A DNA stretch of 64,000 nucleotides from Sphaerisporangium fuscum (GTDB taxonomy: Bacteria > Actinomycetota > Actinomycetes > Streptosporangiales > Streptosporangiaceae). The stretch spans positions 124,001 to 188,000 of the forward strand of contig NZ_JAHDTF010000002.1 in the NCBI RefSeq assembly GCF_018531465.1. Reading direction: 5' to 3'. The position numbers and the translations under genes were made by a program. Below, one piece after another: positions 24,850 to 32,898 of the stretch. Under the pieces are notes generated by a model that was not told the origin of the DNA, searched no databases, and was given only the letters and a program-made list of their open reading frames with translations. Numbering within the stretch: the stretch's first letter is position 1; every line of letters starts with the position of its first letter.

Positions 24850-25097
24850 CCGGCCTGGCCGAGTTCGGGCCAGCAGAAGACCTCGGCCCGGCCCCGTCCT
24901 TCGACACCTCCACAACGCCTACACAAAACCGCAGGTCAGCCATGTCACGGCGTGGTGCCATTGCAAGGCTTCATGGCTCACTTTGATGTCTTCGCAGCTC
25001 ATAGAGTGCGCCACTACCTCTCAGTTGTGGCACCAGTTGATGCCGCACGGCACCACGAGGCACCATGCGAATCCCCGCAGCGCGCCGGAGAAACGAG
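24850..25097. other. Intergenic stretch between the serine hydrolase and response regulator genes
   Basis: No gene recognised. A hairpin CTGGCC (24855-24860) / GGCCAG (24868-24873) just after the serine hydrolase stop may terminate it. The remainder is less GC-rich than its surroundings and contains several scattered copies of GGCACCA or its complement (for example around 24954, 25028 and 25046-25064). Confidence 0.4.
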
Positions 25098-25128
25098 AAA
25101 ACCGCAGGTGGGGGATCCACCTGCGGTT
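25098..25128 (-). terminator. Terminator of the two-component operon
   Basis: A perfect 12-bp inverted repeat AACCGCAGGTGG (25100-25111) / CCACCTGCGGTT (25117-25128) with a 5-base loop, 38 bases beyond the response regulator stop. In the leftward transcript it is followed by TTTTCTCGTTT, giving a good intrinsic terminator. Confidence 0.8.
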
Positions 25129-25165
25129 CTGGCCCCCGCGCCGCGGGGGCCGGGCGCCTCACGCT

Positions 25166-25822
25166 TCACACGGTCGGCGACGCGCTCTCCAGGAATCGCA
25201 GCACGGCCAGGACCCGCCGGTGATCGCCCTCCGAGGCGGGCAGGTCGAGCTTGGTGAAGATGCTGTTGATGTGCTTGGCCACGGCGCTCTCGCTGACCAC
25301 GAGCTTCTCCGCGATCCCGGCGTTGGACCGCCCCTCGGCCATCAGCCCGAGCACCTCCCGCTCCCGCCCGGTGAGCCGGTCGAGCGGGGTGTTCTGCCGC
25401 CGCACCAGCAGCTGCGCCACCACCTCGGGGTCCAGCGCGGTGCCGCCCGCGGCCACCCGGCGCAGCGACTCCAGGAAGACGTCCACGTCCGCGACCCGGT
25501 CCTTGAGCAGGTAGCCGACGCCGGTGGTGCTCGTGGAGAGCAGGTCGGCGGCGTAGCGCTCCTCGACGTACTGGGACAGCACCATGATCGCCACCTCGGG
25601 CCACTGCCGCCGCACCACCAGGGCGGCGCGGATCCCCTCGTCGGTGAAGGTCGGCGGCATCCGCACGTCCGCGATCACCAGTTCCGGGCGGTGCCGCTCC
25701 ACCGCGGCCAGCAGCCCGGCGGCGTCGTCCACCGCGGCGGCCACCTCGAAGCCGGTCGTCTCCAGCAGCTTGGTCAGCCCGGCGCGCAGCAGCACCGAGT
25801 CCTCGGCGATCACAGTTCGCAC
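25166..25822 (-). CDS. LuxR/NarL-family response regulator
   Basis: A 218-residue regulator. The receiver domain has the acidic pair in VIAEDSVLLR (about 4-13), the phosphorylated aspartate D52 in LVIADVRMPP and the lysine in LLKDRVADVD (about 107). The C-terminal LuxR helix-turn-helix is LTGREREVLGLMAEGRSN (about 150-167) to AVAKHINSIFTKLDL. Start GTG 25822 lies inside the 3' end of the kinase gene (13-base overlap), so the pair is co-translated. It activates or represses unknown targets on phosphorylation by the adjacent kinase; the divergent membrane protein gene at 27281 is an obvious candidate. Confidence 0.9.
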   Translation of the reverse strand: MRTVIAEDSVLLRAGLTKLLETTGFEVAAAVDDAAGLLAAVERHRPELVIADVRMPPTFTDEGIRAALVVRRQWPEVAIMVLSQYVEERYAADLLSTSTTGVGYLLKDRVADVDVFLESLRRVAAGGTALDPEVVAQLLVRRQNTPLDRLTGREREVLGLMAEGRSNAGIAEKLVVSESAVAKHINSIFTKLDLPASEGDHRRVLAVLRFLESASPTV

Positions 25823-27093
25823 GGAAGCTCCACCATTATCGTGGTCGGCCCGCCGACCGGGCTGACTATCTCGAACCTGCCGTCCACCGAGGCCGCGCGC
25901 TGCGCCAGGCCGGTCAGCCCCGAACCGCGGGCGGCGTCGGCGCCGCCGATCCCGTCGTCCACGACGGACAGCCGCAGCAGGGCGCCGTCCAGCCACACGT
26001 CCACCCGGGCCGCGGACGCCTGGGCGTGCTTGGCCACGTTGACCAGCGCCTCCGAGACCATGAAGTACGCCACCGCCTCGACCGTCGGCGGGACCCGCCG
26101 GGGCACGTCCACCGCCAACCGCACCGGGACCGGGGAGCGGGCCGCGATGCCGGAGAGCGCCGCGTCCAGGCCGCGGTCCTCGAGGACCACCGGGTGCAGG
26201 CCGCGGACGAGGTTGCGCAGCTCGCCCAGGGCCTCCTTGGCCTCCTCGTGCGCCTCGGCCAGTGCGGTCCGGGCGTCCTCGGGCAGGTCCTTCAGGGTCG
26301 CCCGGGCCAGGCCCAGGTTCATCGCCAGGGACACCAGCCGCTGCTGGGCGCCGTCGTGCAGGTCGCGCTCGATCCGGCGGCGCTCGGCGTCGGCGGCGTC
26401 CACCACCGCGGCCCGGCTCTCGGCCAGGTCGGTCACCCGGCGGGCCAGCCGCTCCGCCCGGCTGGGGCCGAGCAGGTCGGTGGCGAACTTCAGATCCCAG
26501 CGCACCGAGGCCATGACCAGCCAGGGCGTGAGGTAGACCACTACCAGGCACACGAGCGCCCACCAAAGCGCCTGGGACGTCGCCATGGACAGCACCTTCC
26601 AGTTCGGGCCGAAGGCGATCGCCGCGCTCAGCCAGCCGAGCCAGATGAGCCCGGCGACCCACATGGTGCCCGCGATCACGCCGACCAGGTTGGCCGCCGG
26701 TCCCGCGATCAGGTGGTAGCAGGCCTGCCGCCAGGTGCGCGGGTCGCGCAGCCACGCGCGCATCCGCGGGAGGAACGGCCCGTCCGCGGACGCCGCGTCC
26801 CGGACCGTGTGCGGGGCCCGGGGGATCTGGGCGCCCCGGATCTTGTAGTACGCGGACCGGCGCAGCGTCGTGAGCTGCGGGCCCAGCAGCACCACCGCCA
26901 GCAGCGGGAGGAAGGCGCAGGCGAGGATCGACGGCAGGTAGATGGGGGCGAAGAACGCCCACGGCAGCCCGATCAGCCCCAGCGGCAGCAGGCTCAGCGC
27001 CGAGGAGAGGATCACGAACCACAGGTCGCGCCACGCCCGCCCGCGCCAGGGCGCCAGCAGGAAGCGGCCGACCGGCGCCAGGACGGTGTTCAT
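25810..27093 (-). CDS. Sensor histidine kinase, NarL/DesK-type (HisKA_3)
   Basis: A 427-residue kinase starting at ATG 27093 with GGGGGC upstream; longer in-frame starts exist but are not coding-like. The N-terminal part has about six membrane spans in two clusters and little extracytoplasmic sequence, so it may sense a membrane or intramembrane signal. The dimerisation/phosphoacceptor motif is RRRIERDLHDGAQQRLVSLA (about 237-256, acceptor His near 243). The ATPase domain has EALVNVAKHA (N box), DDGIGGAD and GSGLTGLAQRA. It phosphorylates the LuxR-type regulator encoded just downstream. Confidence 0.88.
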   Translation of the reverse strand: MNTVLAPVGRFLLAPWRGRAWRDLWFVILSSALSLLPLGLIGLPWAFFAPIYLPSILACAFLPLLAVVLLGPQLTTLRRSAYYKIRGAQIPRAPHTVRDAASADGPFLPRMRAWLRDPRTWRQACYHLIAGPAANLVGVIAGTMWVAGLIWLGWLSAAIAFGPNWKVLSMATSQALWWALVCLVVVYLTPWLVMASVRWDLKFATDLLGPSRAERLARRVTDLAESRAAVVDAADAERRRIERDLHDGAQQRLVSLAMNLGLARATLKDLPEDARTALAEAHEEAKEALGELRNLVRGLHPVVLEDRGLDAALSGIAARSPVPVRLAVDVPRRVPPTVEAVAYFMVSEALVNVAKHAQASAARVDVWLDGALLRLSVVDDGIGGADAARGSGLTGLAQRAASVDGRFEIVSPVGGPTTIMVELPCEL

Positions 27094-27280
27094 GGCCCCC
27101 AAGGTATTCGACCACGTGACCGGCGCTCCATGGTGCTGGCGCCCGCTTCGGCCTGTACCTGGCACCACCCCCGGAACGGAAAGCCACACTACTGATTCGC
27201 CCGGGCCGCGGCGGCCAGAGTGGTGATCGTGCCCGGCGCACCACCAGACGCCGACGCCGGGCGGAGAGGGGACGACCGCC

Positions 27281-27775
27281 ATGCTCGCCGTCACGGACCG
27301 CCTCGACCGCGTCCTCGGCCGGATCGGGTCCGAGCCCGGGCTCCGGCCGGGGCGCGGGCGTCCGGACGCCCGCGCCGACCGCCCCGGCGGACGCCGGCCG
27401 AGCGCGCTCGGCGCCGCCTTCGTGCTGGCCGGGCTCGCGATGATCCCGTGGGTGTTCTACCTCTCGGTCACCCTGCCGGCCAGCGCGCGGGACGCGCACT
27501 GGTCGCTCGCCTGGGTCGGCCTGGACAGCTGCGAGGCGCTGGCGCTGTTCGCCACCGGCCGGTTCCTGCTGCGGCGGGACAACCGATGCGTGCTGACCGC
27601 GGCCGGCAGCGCGGTGCTGCTGCTCGTGGACGCCTGGTTCGACGTCACCTCGGCGGCGCCCGGCCCGGACCTGGCCACTGCGATCGTCATGGCGGTCTTC
27701 GCCGAGATCCCGATCGCGCTGGTCTGCGCCGTGCTCGCCGCACGCGTCCTGCGCACCCCGTTCCCGCGCGGCTGA
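27281..27775 (+). CDS. Four-span membrane protein of unknown function
   Basis: A 164-residue protein. The first 40 residues are basic and polar. Four hydrophobic segments follow: AFVLAGLAMIPWVFYLSV (about 46-63), DSCEALALFATGRFLL (about 81-96), VLTAAGSAVLLLVDAWF (about 104-120) and AIVMAVFAEIPIALVCAVL (about 133-151). No domain recognised. It is divergent from the two-component operon with 187 bases between, the usual place for a target or signal partner of the kinase (inference). Start ATG 27281; AGAGGGG lies about 8 bases upstream. Confidence 0.6.
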   Translation: MLAVTDRLDRVLGRIGSEPGLRPGRGRPDARADRPGGRRPSALGAAFVLAGLAMIPWVFYLSVTLPASARDAHWSLAWVGLDSCEALALFATGRFLLRRDNRCVLTAAGSAVLLLVDAWFDVTSAAPGPDLATAIVMAVFAEIPIALVCAVLAARVLRTPFPRG

Positions 27776-28103
27776 CCGGCCGCCGCGTATCCGTTCCTCC
27801 GACGAACACCCGCCCCTACCGCAAACACCTCACCGCCGCGCGATGCGACGGCGTGATTCCGAGACGATGGACCTGCGAACGCGCGAGGACTACTACGGCC
27901 AGCACCCCCGCCGACCCGGCCGCTGACGATAACCACCGGCCAGTAGCCACTCACTGACAACGATTCCGCACGCAACAGTGAGCCGATGCGCACCGGGTCA
28001 GCCTAGTGACGGCCATCCCGGACCGGCCTGGTGTATCACCCCGAGTGGGACGATGCTTGAGGACTGACCGTGGCTTTCGGGGACCAACCGCGGGGCCTGT
28101 TTC
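27776..28103. other. Intergenic stretch, no gene recognised
   Basis: About 330 bases between two convergent genes. Only short arginine-rich frames are open and none shows a ribosome site, domain or clear terminator hairpin. Confidence 0.4.
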
Positions 28104-28577
28104 TCAGGGTTTCACGTGCACCTCGATTCGGGCGGTTCCGGTTTTTCCTTTCGCCGTGACCTGCCAGCAGCCCTTGCCGGGAAATTCGATTCTCATGGGG
28201 AGGGGGCCGGGAATCCCTTCGCTGGTGGGGGCCAACTGGGCCCGGCCCGTTCCTTCGGTGCCCTTCACGCCGACGACGGCCAATTGCGGCATATCCCGGC
28301 CGCCTATCCACATGGGAAACTTGCCGGCCGCGCCGCCGCCCTCGCTGGTGACCAGGTCGCTCCAGTGGCCGGCCTCCGGCGCGACGAACCACACGTCCCC
28401 CTGCCCGACACCGTGGCCGAGTTCCTGGTCGCGCATGGCCTGCGGGACCTCGGTGGAAGACTCGACGGCGTCGTCACACGGCTGGGCCGCGGGTTTCGCC
28501 GCGCATCCGGAAACCGTCGTGAAGGCCACCATGGACAGCACCATGAGAAACGGCCGCCAATTGGCGTCAGATCGCAT
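28104..28577 (-). CDS. Predicted secreted lipoprotein
   Basis: A 157-residue protein with a signal peptide ending in a lipobox, TTVSGC (cysteine at about residue 25), so it should be lipidated and held on the outer face of the membrane. The mature part contains GDVWFVAPEAGHW, FPMWIGG and an ending GKGCWQVTAKGKTG...IEVHV that looks like a small beta-sandwich. It is not a family recognised with certainty. The ATG at 28577 lies within the last codons of the upstream small membrane protein gene (11-base overlap), so both are one unit. Base composition here is slightly lower in GC than in neighbouring clusters. Confidence 0.6.
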   Translation of the reverse strand: MRSDANWRPFLMVLSMVAFTTVSGCAAKPAAQPCDDAVESSTEVPQAMRDQELGHGVGQGDVWFVAPEAGHWSDLVTSEGGGAAGKFPMWIGGRDMPQLAVVGVKGTEGTGRAQLAPTSEGIPGPLPMRIEFPGKGCWQVTAKGKTGTARIEVHVKP

Positions 28578-28860
28578 AGAGATAGGCTATCAATGCGGTC
28601 GGCAGAGCGACGAGTAACGCCAATCCCGCCGATTGCACGGACCGCAGCGGCGGGGATCCGGAAAATCGGTCGGTGCCCCCTAATGGCCCGAACAACACCG
28701 CCAGCACCAGAGGGATACCGAAGAAGGCTCCGTAAACCAGTCCGCTCCACTGGGGCGCGACGTCGACGAGGGCACTGAGGAACAGCACCCACGAGGTGCA
28801 GGAGACCCGGAAGGTCGTCCAGATCAGACCGATGTCCGGTCCCCACAGCAACGGAGTCAC
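28567..28860 (-). CDS. Small membrane protein, partner of the lipoprotein
   Basis: A 97-residue hydrophobic protein with about three spans (FRVSCTSWVLFLSALVDV, SGLVYGAFFGIPLVLAVLF, SAGLALLVALPTALIAYLY). GTG start at 28860 preceded by GGTGG. Its stop codon overlaps the start of the lipoprotein gene, suggesting the two products act together at the membrane. No homologue recognised, no function proposed. Confidence 0.5.
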   Translation of the reverse strand: MTPLLWGPDIGLIWTTFRVSCTSWVLFLSALVDVAPQWSGLVYGAFFGIPLVLAVLFGPLGGTDRFSGSPPLRSVQSAGLALLVALPTALIAYLYAI

Positions 28861-28879
28861 CCACCACGGGCGGCCGTCA

Positions 28880-29066
28880 TCATGGGCGAGAGACTTCGGC
28901 GGTCTGCCTCTTCAGCCCTATGGAGTACGTGCCCTTCCATACCGCGCGGACGTCGACCAGCACCGCGGCGGCGGCCGCCACGGCACACGCTCCGACCGCC
29001 GCGCTACCGGCGGCGGCCAATCTCGACCAGCGGGACGATCGTCGCGATCACCTTCGCGTGGGGCAC
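28880..29066 (-). pseudogene. Possible frameshifted small membrane protein gene
   Basis: Reading leftwards from GTG 29066, the frame encodes VPHAKVIATIVPLVEIGRRR and stops. The neighbouring frame then continues with LAAAGSAAVGACAVAAAA, VLVDVRAVWKGTYSIGLKRQ and stops at 28880. The two halves join naturally at the Gly-Arg position into a protein of about 60 residues with two membrane spans. A single-base shift near 29010 would explain it. It lies directly upstream of the small membrane protein/lipoprotein pair on the same strand. It could equally be a chance pattern in GC-rich DNA. The rest of 28861-29230 shows nothing recognisable. Confidence 0.25.
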
Positions 29067-29230
29067 CCGGAGGGCGTCCAGCGTCGACCGGAACGGCCGT
29101 GGAGCCGCGAGTTTCTGTGCTGCCGCCTACAGGAGCCCCGAACCGGACGACGACCACCAGAGCGGCTACCACGTCAGGCCGCTCGGGTGGTGAGCACAAA
29201 AGCCCGTTGACCGGTCGGCAGGAGAAGGCG

Positions 29231-30127
29231 TCAGACGATGGGCGGGCGGCCGAGGCGGAGCATCCGCCAGGCCGTACGCCAGGCCATCGGCCGGCGCTCG
29301 CCGGCGGGCTCGCGCAACCCCTCCTTGAACCCCTGGAACCACGATCGCAGCGCCAGCGAGGAGCGCTCGCGCACGAGGGTCAGCACGATCCAGTCGAGGA
29401 GGTAGAACGCCGCCAGCGGCCAGGGAAGGTTGCGGCGGGCCAGCCACACGCGATTGCGGGCGTTCAGCCGGTAGAAGTCGGCGTGGCGCGTCGGCGGCAC
29501 CTGCGGGTGGTACATGACGGCATCGGCGTCGTACTCGATGCGGTAGCCCTCGCCGAGGAGGCGCCAGGCCAGGTCGGTCTCCTCGTGGGCGTAGAAGAAC
29601 CGGCCGGGCAGACCGCCCACCTGCAGGAACGCCGAACGCCTGATGGCGCACGCACCGCCGAGGAAGGTGGTGACCGGTGAGGAGCGCTGAGGGTCACCCG
29701 CGCGCAGGCGGGGCACGTGGCGGCGCTGGCCCGCTCCCCCGTCGGGGTCCATCACGCGGAAGGACAGCACCGCGAGATCGGGCTCGGCGGCGAAGCGCTC
29801 GCGGACGTGCGCGGCCACCTTGTCCGAGGCGTACCACCCGTCGTCGTCGAGGAACAGCACGACGTCGCCCGTGCACTCACGCACGCCGACGTTGCGGCCC
29901 TCGGGGATGCCGACGTTGTGCGGGACGCGCACGGTGCGGACGGTGGCGGAGCCGTTCTGGACGTCGGCGAGCGGGGGCACGTCGGCGCCGTTACCGACGA
30001 CGATCACCTCGACGTCGCCGTCGGTCTGCATGACCGCCGACTCGATGGCCCGGTCGAGCTCTGCGACCCTGTTGCCCATAGTGAGGATGACGCACGAGAT
30101 CTTCAACGCGTCATCGCCCCGACGCAT
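29231..30127 (-). CDS. Glycosyltransferase family 2 (rhamnosyltransferase-like)
   Basis: A 298-residue GT-A enzyme. ISCVILTMGNRVAELDRAIE (about 10-29) is the first strand-helix, VPHNVGIPEGRNVGV (about 68-82) the usual N-x-G-x-x-x-x-R-N segment, VLFLDDDGWY (about 90-99) the DXD-type metal site, and FFYAHEETDLAWRL (about 178-191) the ED/DW acceptor motif of rhamnosyl/GalNAc-type GT2 enzymes. Inverting transfer in the cytoplasm. The ATG at 30127 is used; a TTG eight codons later is possible. It lies beside the phosphopolymer genes and probably decorates or initiates that glycan. 192 bases upstream contain a long inverted repeat rather than a tight operon junction. Confidence 0.8.
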   Translation of the reverse strand: MRRGDDALKISCVILTMGNRVAELDRAIESAVMQTDGDVEVIVVGNGADVPPLADVQNGSATVRTVRVPHNVGIPEGRNVGVRECTGDVVLFLDDDGWYASDKVAAHVRERFAAEPDLAVLSFRVMDPDGGAGQRRHVPRLRAGDPQRSSPVTTFLGGACAIRRSAFLQVGGLPGRFFYAHEETDLAWRLLGEGYRIEYDADAVMYHPQVPPTRHADFYRLNARNRVWLARRNLPWPLAAFYLLDWIVLTLVRERSSLALRSWFQGFKEGLREPAGERRPMAWRTAWRMLRLGRPPIV

Positions 30128-30205
30128 GGAGAACGCACGAAGTCATGATCACCGAGTCTGTCTGGGCGGGCAATGCCGGCTGTCTCTGGGTACTGCGAAA
30201 TAAGC

Positions 30206-30309
30206 GTATCGGAACCGGCAGCGAATCCCGGCCAAACATTGGCTGTAGGACCGGACCGGACTCTTGACACAGAGATACGACGCGGTGCGGACCGCGCCGG
30301 TTCCGATAC
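30206..30309. repeat. Perfect 14-bp inverted repeat flanking 76 bp
   Basis: GTATCGGAACCGGC (30206-30219) and GCCGGTTCCGATAC (30296-30309) are exact reverse complements separated by 76 bases, between the GT2 gene and the CDP-alcohol phosphotransferase gene. The inner DNA has short repeats of CCGGAC. The right arm ends 10 bases from the phosphotransferase stop. No target-site duplication is seen, so a mobile element is not supported; a transcription-ending or regulatory structure is possible. Confidence 0.5.
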
Positions 30310-30319
30310 TCCTTCATGA

Positions 30320-31087
30320 CTACGCGAGCCGCTTCGACGCGAGGATGCTCACCAGGTGGAGGACCGTCTGCAGCCCCGCGAAGACGGCGCACGCCACGGT
30401 GAGCACCTGGGTGGCGGTCACCCCGCCCGCCACGGCGTCCCACAGCGCGGCGACGACGGCGATGAGGGACAGCTCGACGGCCTGGATGACCCGGTGGAAG
30501 CGCAGCGCCGCCGCGACCCTCCGGGCCGCGCGCAGCCCGCTCGACTGGAACTGCTCGGCCGCCGCCTCCGTGGTCGCCGTCAGACCCGAGCGTGCCCGGG
30601 CGACGTCGACCAGGTCGGTCTCCGACTTGATCAGGATGGCCCCGAGCGCGGCCGCGAAGCCGAGCACGGTGAACCAGTCGGGCAGGGTGACCGACGCCCG
30701 GAAACCCAGGCCGATCAGCAGGGCCGCCTCGGCGAAGTAGTGGCCGACGCGGTCGAGGTACACCCCGGTGATCGAGGTGCGGTGGGTCCACCGCGCCAGC
30801 TCACCGTCGGAGCAGTCGAGCAGCAGGTAGACCTGGATCAGCAGGGCCGCCGCGACGGCCGCCGCCAGGCCGGGCAGCGCGAGCACCGCCCCGGCCAGCA
30901 GGCCTGCCAGGATCATCAGGCCGGTGACCTGGTTGGGAGTGATCGGCGTGCGGGCCAGCGCCCAGGTCACGTAGATCGACAACTTGCGCATGTAGAGCGC
31001 CCCGGCCCAGTGCTCGCCGGAGTTGCGCTCCATGGTCGTCTGCGGTTGGGCGACCGCCCGCAGCTCAATGACCGACGGCCCGGACAT
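30320..31087 (-). CDS. CDP-alcohol phosphotransferase family membrane protein with altered active site
   Basis: A 255-residue membrane enzyme with about six spans. The CDP-OH-P motif reads D91-C-S-D94-G95-x2-A98-R99 ... G108-x3-D112-x3-H116: everything is conserved except that the last of the four metal-binding aspartates is histidine. The family displaces CMP from a CDP-alcohol with a second alcohol, making phosphodiester lipids or head groups. The gene follows the G1P-dehydrogenase-like gene with a 23-base overlap, and a nucleotidyltransferase gene precedes that, so the three should make, activate and transfer one alcohol phosphate. The acceptor and product are unknown. Confidence 0.8.
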   Translation of the reverse strand: MSGPSVIELRAVAQPQTTMERNSGEHWAGALYMRKLSIYVTWALARTPITPNQVTGLMILAGLLAGAVLALPGLAAAVAAALLIQVYLLLDCSDGELARWTHRTSITGVYLDRVGHYFAEAALLIGLGFRASVTLPDWFTVLGFAAALGAILIKSETDLVDVARARSGLTATTEAAAEQFQSSGLRAARRVAAALRFHRVIQAVELSLIAVVAALWDAVAGGVTATQVLTVACAVFAGLQTVLHLVSILASKRLA

Positions 31088-32123
31088 ATTCCTCCACCCG
31101 GTCGCGCACCTCGGCCTCGGACAGGCGCAGGTGCTCCAGAATCGTGTATCGCCCGGGGCGGGTCGACGGCGCCAGCATCACCGCGGCGGTGAACTGCTCG
31201 GCCGTCAGCCCGACGTCGCCGGGGGTGACCGGCAGGTCGTGGCGGCGCAGGCAGTCGGTCACCAGCCCGAGACGGCGCTCGTCTTCCCTCAGGAAGAAAC
31301 AGAAGGCGGCACCGACGCCGGCGAGCTCGCCGTGGTTGGAGGTGCCGGGGTACAGCTGATCCACGGCATGCAGGATCTCATGATCTCCGCCGCTGCCGGG
31401 ACGCGAGGATCCCGCGATCACCATCGACATGCCGGAAAGGATCAGTGACTCGGCGAGCACGGTGAGGAAGGCGTCGGACTCGATGGAGTCGGTGCGCCCG
31501 AGCACGGCCTCGGCGGCGGTGCGCGCCATCGACACCGCCAGGCCGTCGATGGGCTCGCCGCGCTCGACGTTGCCGAGCTGCCAGTCTTCGATGGCCGACA
31601 GGTTGCTGACCACGTCGCCCGCCCCGGCGCGTACGAGCCCGGGCGGCGCGCCGTGCACGAAGTCGAGGTCGACGAGGATCGCCAGCGGCATGGGCACCCC
31701 GAAGGACCCCTTGCCGCCCTCGTGCTCCAGCGAGGAGACCGGCGAGCAGATGCCGTCGTGGGAGAGGTTGGTGGCCACGGCGACCATGGGGATACCGGCG
31801 AGCGAGGCGGCGTACTTGGTGACGTCGATCGTCTTGCCGCCGCCGATGCCGATCACGGCCTCGTAGGCGCCCTTGCGCAGGTCGGCGCCGAGTGACACGG
31901 CGGCGTCGACCGAGCCGTCGGGCACCCGGAAGACCTCGGCCTCGCCCAGCGTGGAGGCGATGAGCCCGGAGATGTGGTCGCCCTGCCCGGCGCCGACGGC
32001 CACCGCGACCCGGCCGCTGGTGGCGACGCGGCTGTCGGCCAGCAGCGCGCCGAGCTCCCGCACCGCGCCCCGGCGCACCTCGACGGTGAGCGGGGCCGTC
32101 AGCATGCGTGCTAGAAGCGGCAT
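31065..32123 (-). CDS. sn-Glycerol-1-phosphate dehydrogenase-like enzyme (iron-containing alcohol dehydrogenase superfamily)
   Basis: A 352-residue oxidoreductase. The nucleotide-binding loop is GIGGGKTIDVTKYAA (about 97-111) and the segment TNLSHDGICSPVSSL (about 122-136) has the S-[HN]-D-G-x-x-S-P pattern of glycerol-1-phosphate dehydrogenases (EgsA/AraM). Metal ligands are offered by GSGGDHEILHAVD (about 256-268) and NHGELAGVG. It would reduce dihydroxyacetone phosphate, or a related keto-phosphate, with NAD(P)H. The ATG at 32123 has GGAGG upstream. The gene is followed, with overlap, by the CDP-alcohol phosphotransferase and preceded by a nucleotidyltransferase. sn-Glycerol-1-phosphate is the archaeal lipid backbone stereoisomer, so its occurrence beside these genes is notable. 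Confidence 0.75.
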   Translation of the reverse strand: MPLLARMLTAPLTVEVRRGAVRELGALLADSRVATSGRVAVAVGAGQGDHISGLIASTLGEAEVFRVPDGSVDAAVSLGADLRKGAYEAVIGIGGGKTIDVTKYAASLAGIPMVAVATNLSHDGICSPVSSLEHEGGKGSFGVPMPLAILVDLDFVHGAPPGLVRAGAGDVVSNLSAIEDWQLGNVERGEPIDGLAVSMARTAAEAVLGRTDSIESDAFLTVLAESLILSGMSMVIAGSSRPGSGGDHEILHAVDQLYPGTSNHGELAGVGAAFCFFLREDERRLGLVTDCLRRHDLPVTPGDVGLTAEQFTAAVMLAPSTRPGRYTILEHLRLSEAEVRDRVEEYVRAVGH

Positions 32124-32163
32124 GGGGCCTCCAGGGCGGGCGCCGCCGCGGCGGCGGACGCGG

Positions 32164-32898
32164 CTAGTACGTGCACGCGATCTCCCGCGCCCTCGCCAGG
32201 TCGTCGTGGTTGTCGACCTCGACCCAGTCGACCTTGCCGATCGGCGCGACGGCGATCTTCTCACCGCGGGCCACCATCTCGCCGTAGCCGTCCTCGTAGT
32301 AGAGCTGCGGGTCGCGCTCGAAGGTGGCCTTCAGCGCGTCGGCGAGGCGCTCGGCGGCGCCGGGGCGGATCAGGGTGGCGCCGATGTACTCGCCGAAGGC
32401 CTCCGACGGGTCCATGAGCTTGGTGATGCGGCGCAGGTGGCCCGCCTCGTCGAGGGTGACCTTCATCTCCTCGTCGGCGAGGGTCTTGACGTCGTCGACG
32501 GCGAGGAGGATGTCGCTGGTCACCGGCGCGTCGAGCAGGGTGCGCTCGACCGAGACCGGGTGGACGGTGTCGCCGTTGACCAGTAGCGCGCCCTCGGCGA
32601 AGTGATCGCGCGCGCACCACAGGGAGTAGGCGTTGTTCCACTCCTCGGCCTTGTCGTTGTGCACGAGGGTGAGCTTCACGCCGTGCCGCCGCTCGAGGTC
32701 CGCCTTACGGTCGTGGACGGCCTGCGCGGCGTACCCGACGACGACCACGACGTCGCGCAGGTCGACGGCTGCGAGGTTACGCAGCGCGATGTCGAGGATC
32801 GTGGTCTCCCCGTCGACCGGCACGAGCGCCTTGGGCAGCGTGTCGGTGTACGGCCGCAGGCGTCGTCCGGCCCCGGCGGCCAGCACCATTCCCAGCAA
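32164..32898 (-). CDS. NTP transferase (cytidylyltransferase-like) for an alcohol phosphate
   Basis: A 244-residue nucleotidyltransferase: MVLAAGAGRRLRPYTDTLPK (about 4-23) is the NTP-binding loop with catalytic lysine, LVNGDTVHPV (about 105-114) holds the metal-binding aspartate, and WVEVDNHDDL near the end carries the second acidic pair. The overall form resembles inositol-1-phosphate and choline-phosphate cytidylyltransferases. Position at the head of the unit with a G1P-dehydrogenase-like enzyme and a CDP-alcohol phosphotransferase argues for a CDP-alcohol product (inference). The 171 bases upstream hold no gene; they contain direct repeats of GCTCC near 33032 and an AT-richer stretch (32920-33010) likely to include the promoter. 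Confidence 0.75.
   Translation of the reverse strand: MLGMVLAAGAGRRLRPYTDTLPKALVPVDGETTILDIALRNLAAVDLRDVVVVVGYAAQAVHDRKADLERRHGVKLTLVHNDKAEEWNNAYSLWCARDHFAEGALLVNGDTVHPVSVERTLLDAPVTSDILLAVDDVKTLADEEMKVTLDEAGHLRRITKLMDPSEAFGEYIGATLIRPGAAERLADALKATFERDPQLYYEDGYGEMVARGEKIAVAPIGKVDWVEVDNHDDLARAREIACTY

Noticed and set aside
24850..25165. CRISPR-like or tandem repeat array suggested by several GGCACCA copies
   Set aside because: Copies are short, unevenly spaced and in both orientations; no spacer-repeat regularity.
30206..30309. Miniature transposable element
   Set aside because: Inverted arms are present but there is no target-site duplication and no second copy was noticed in the window.
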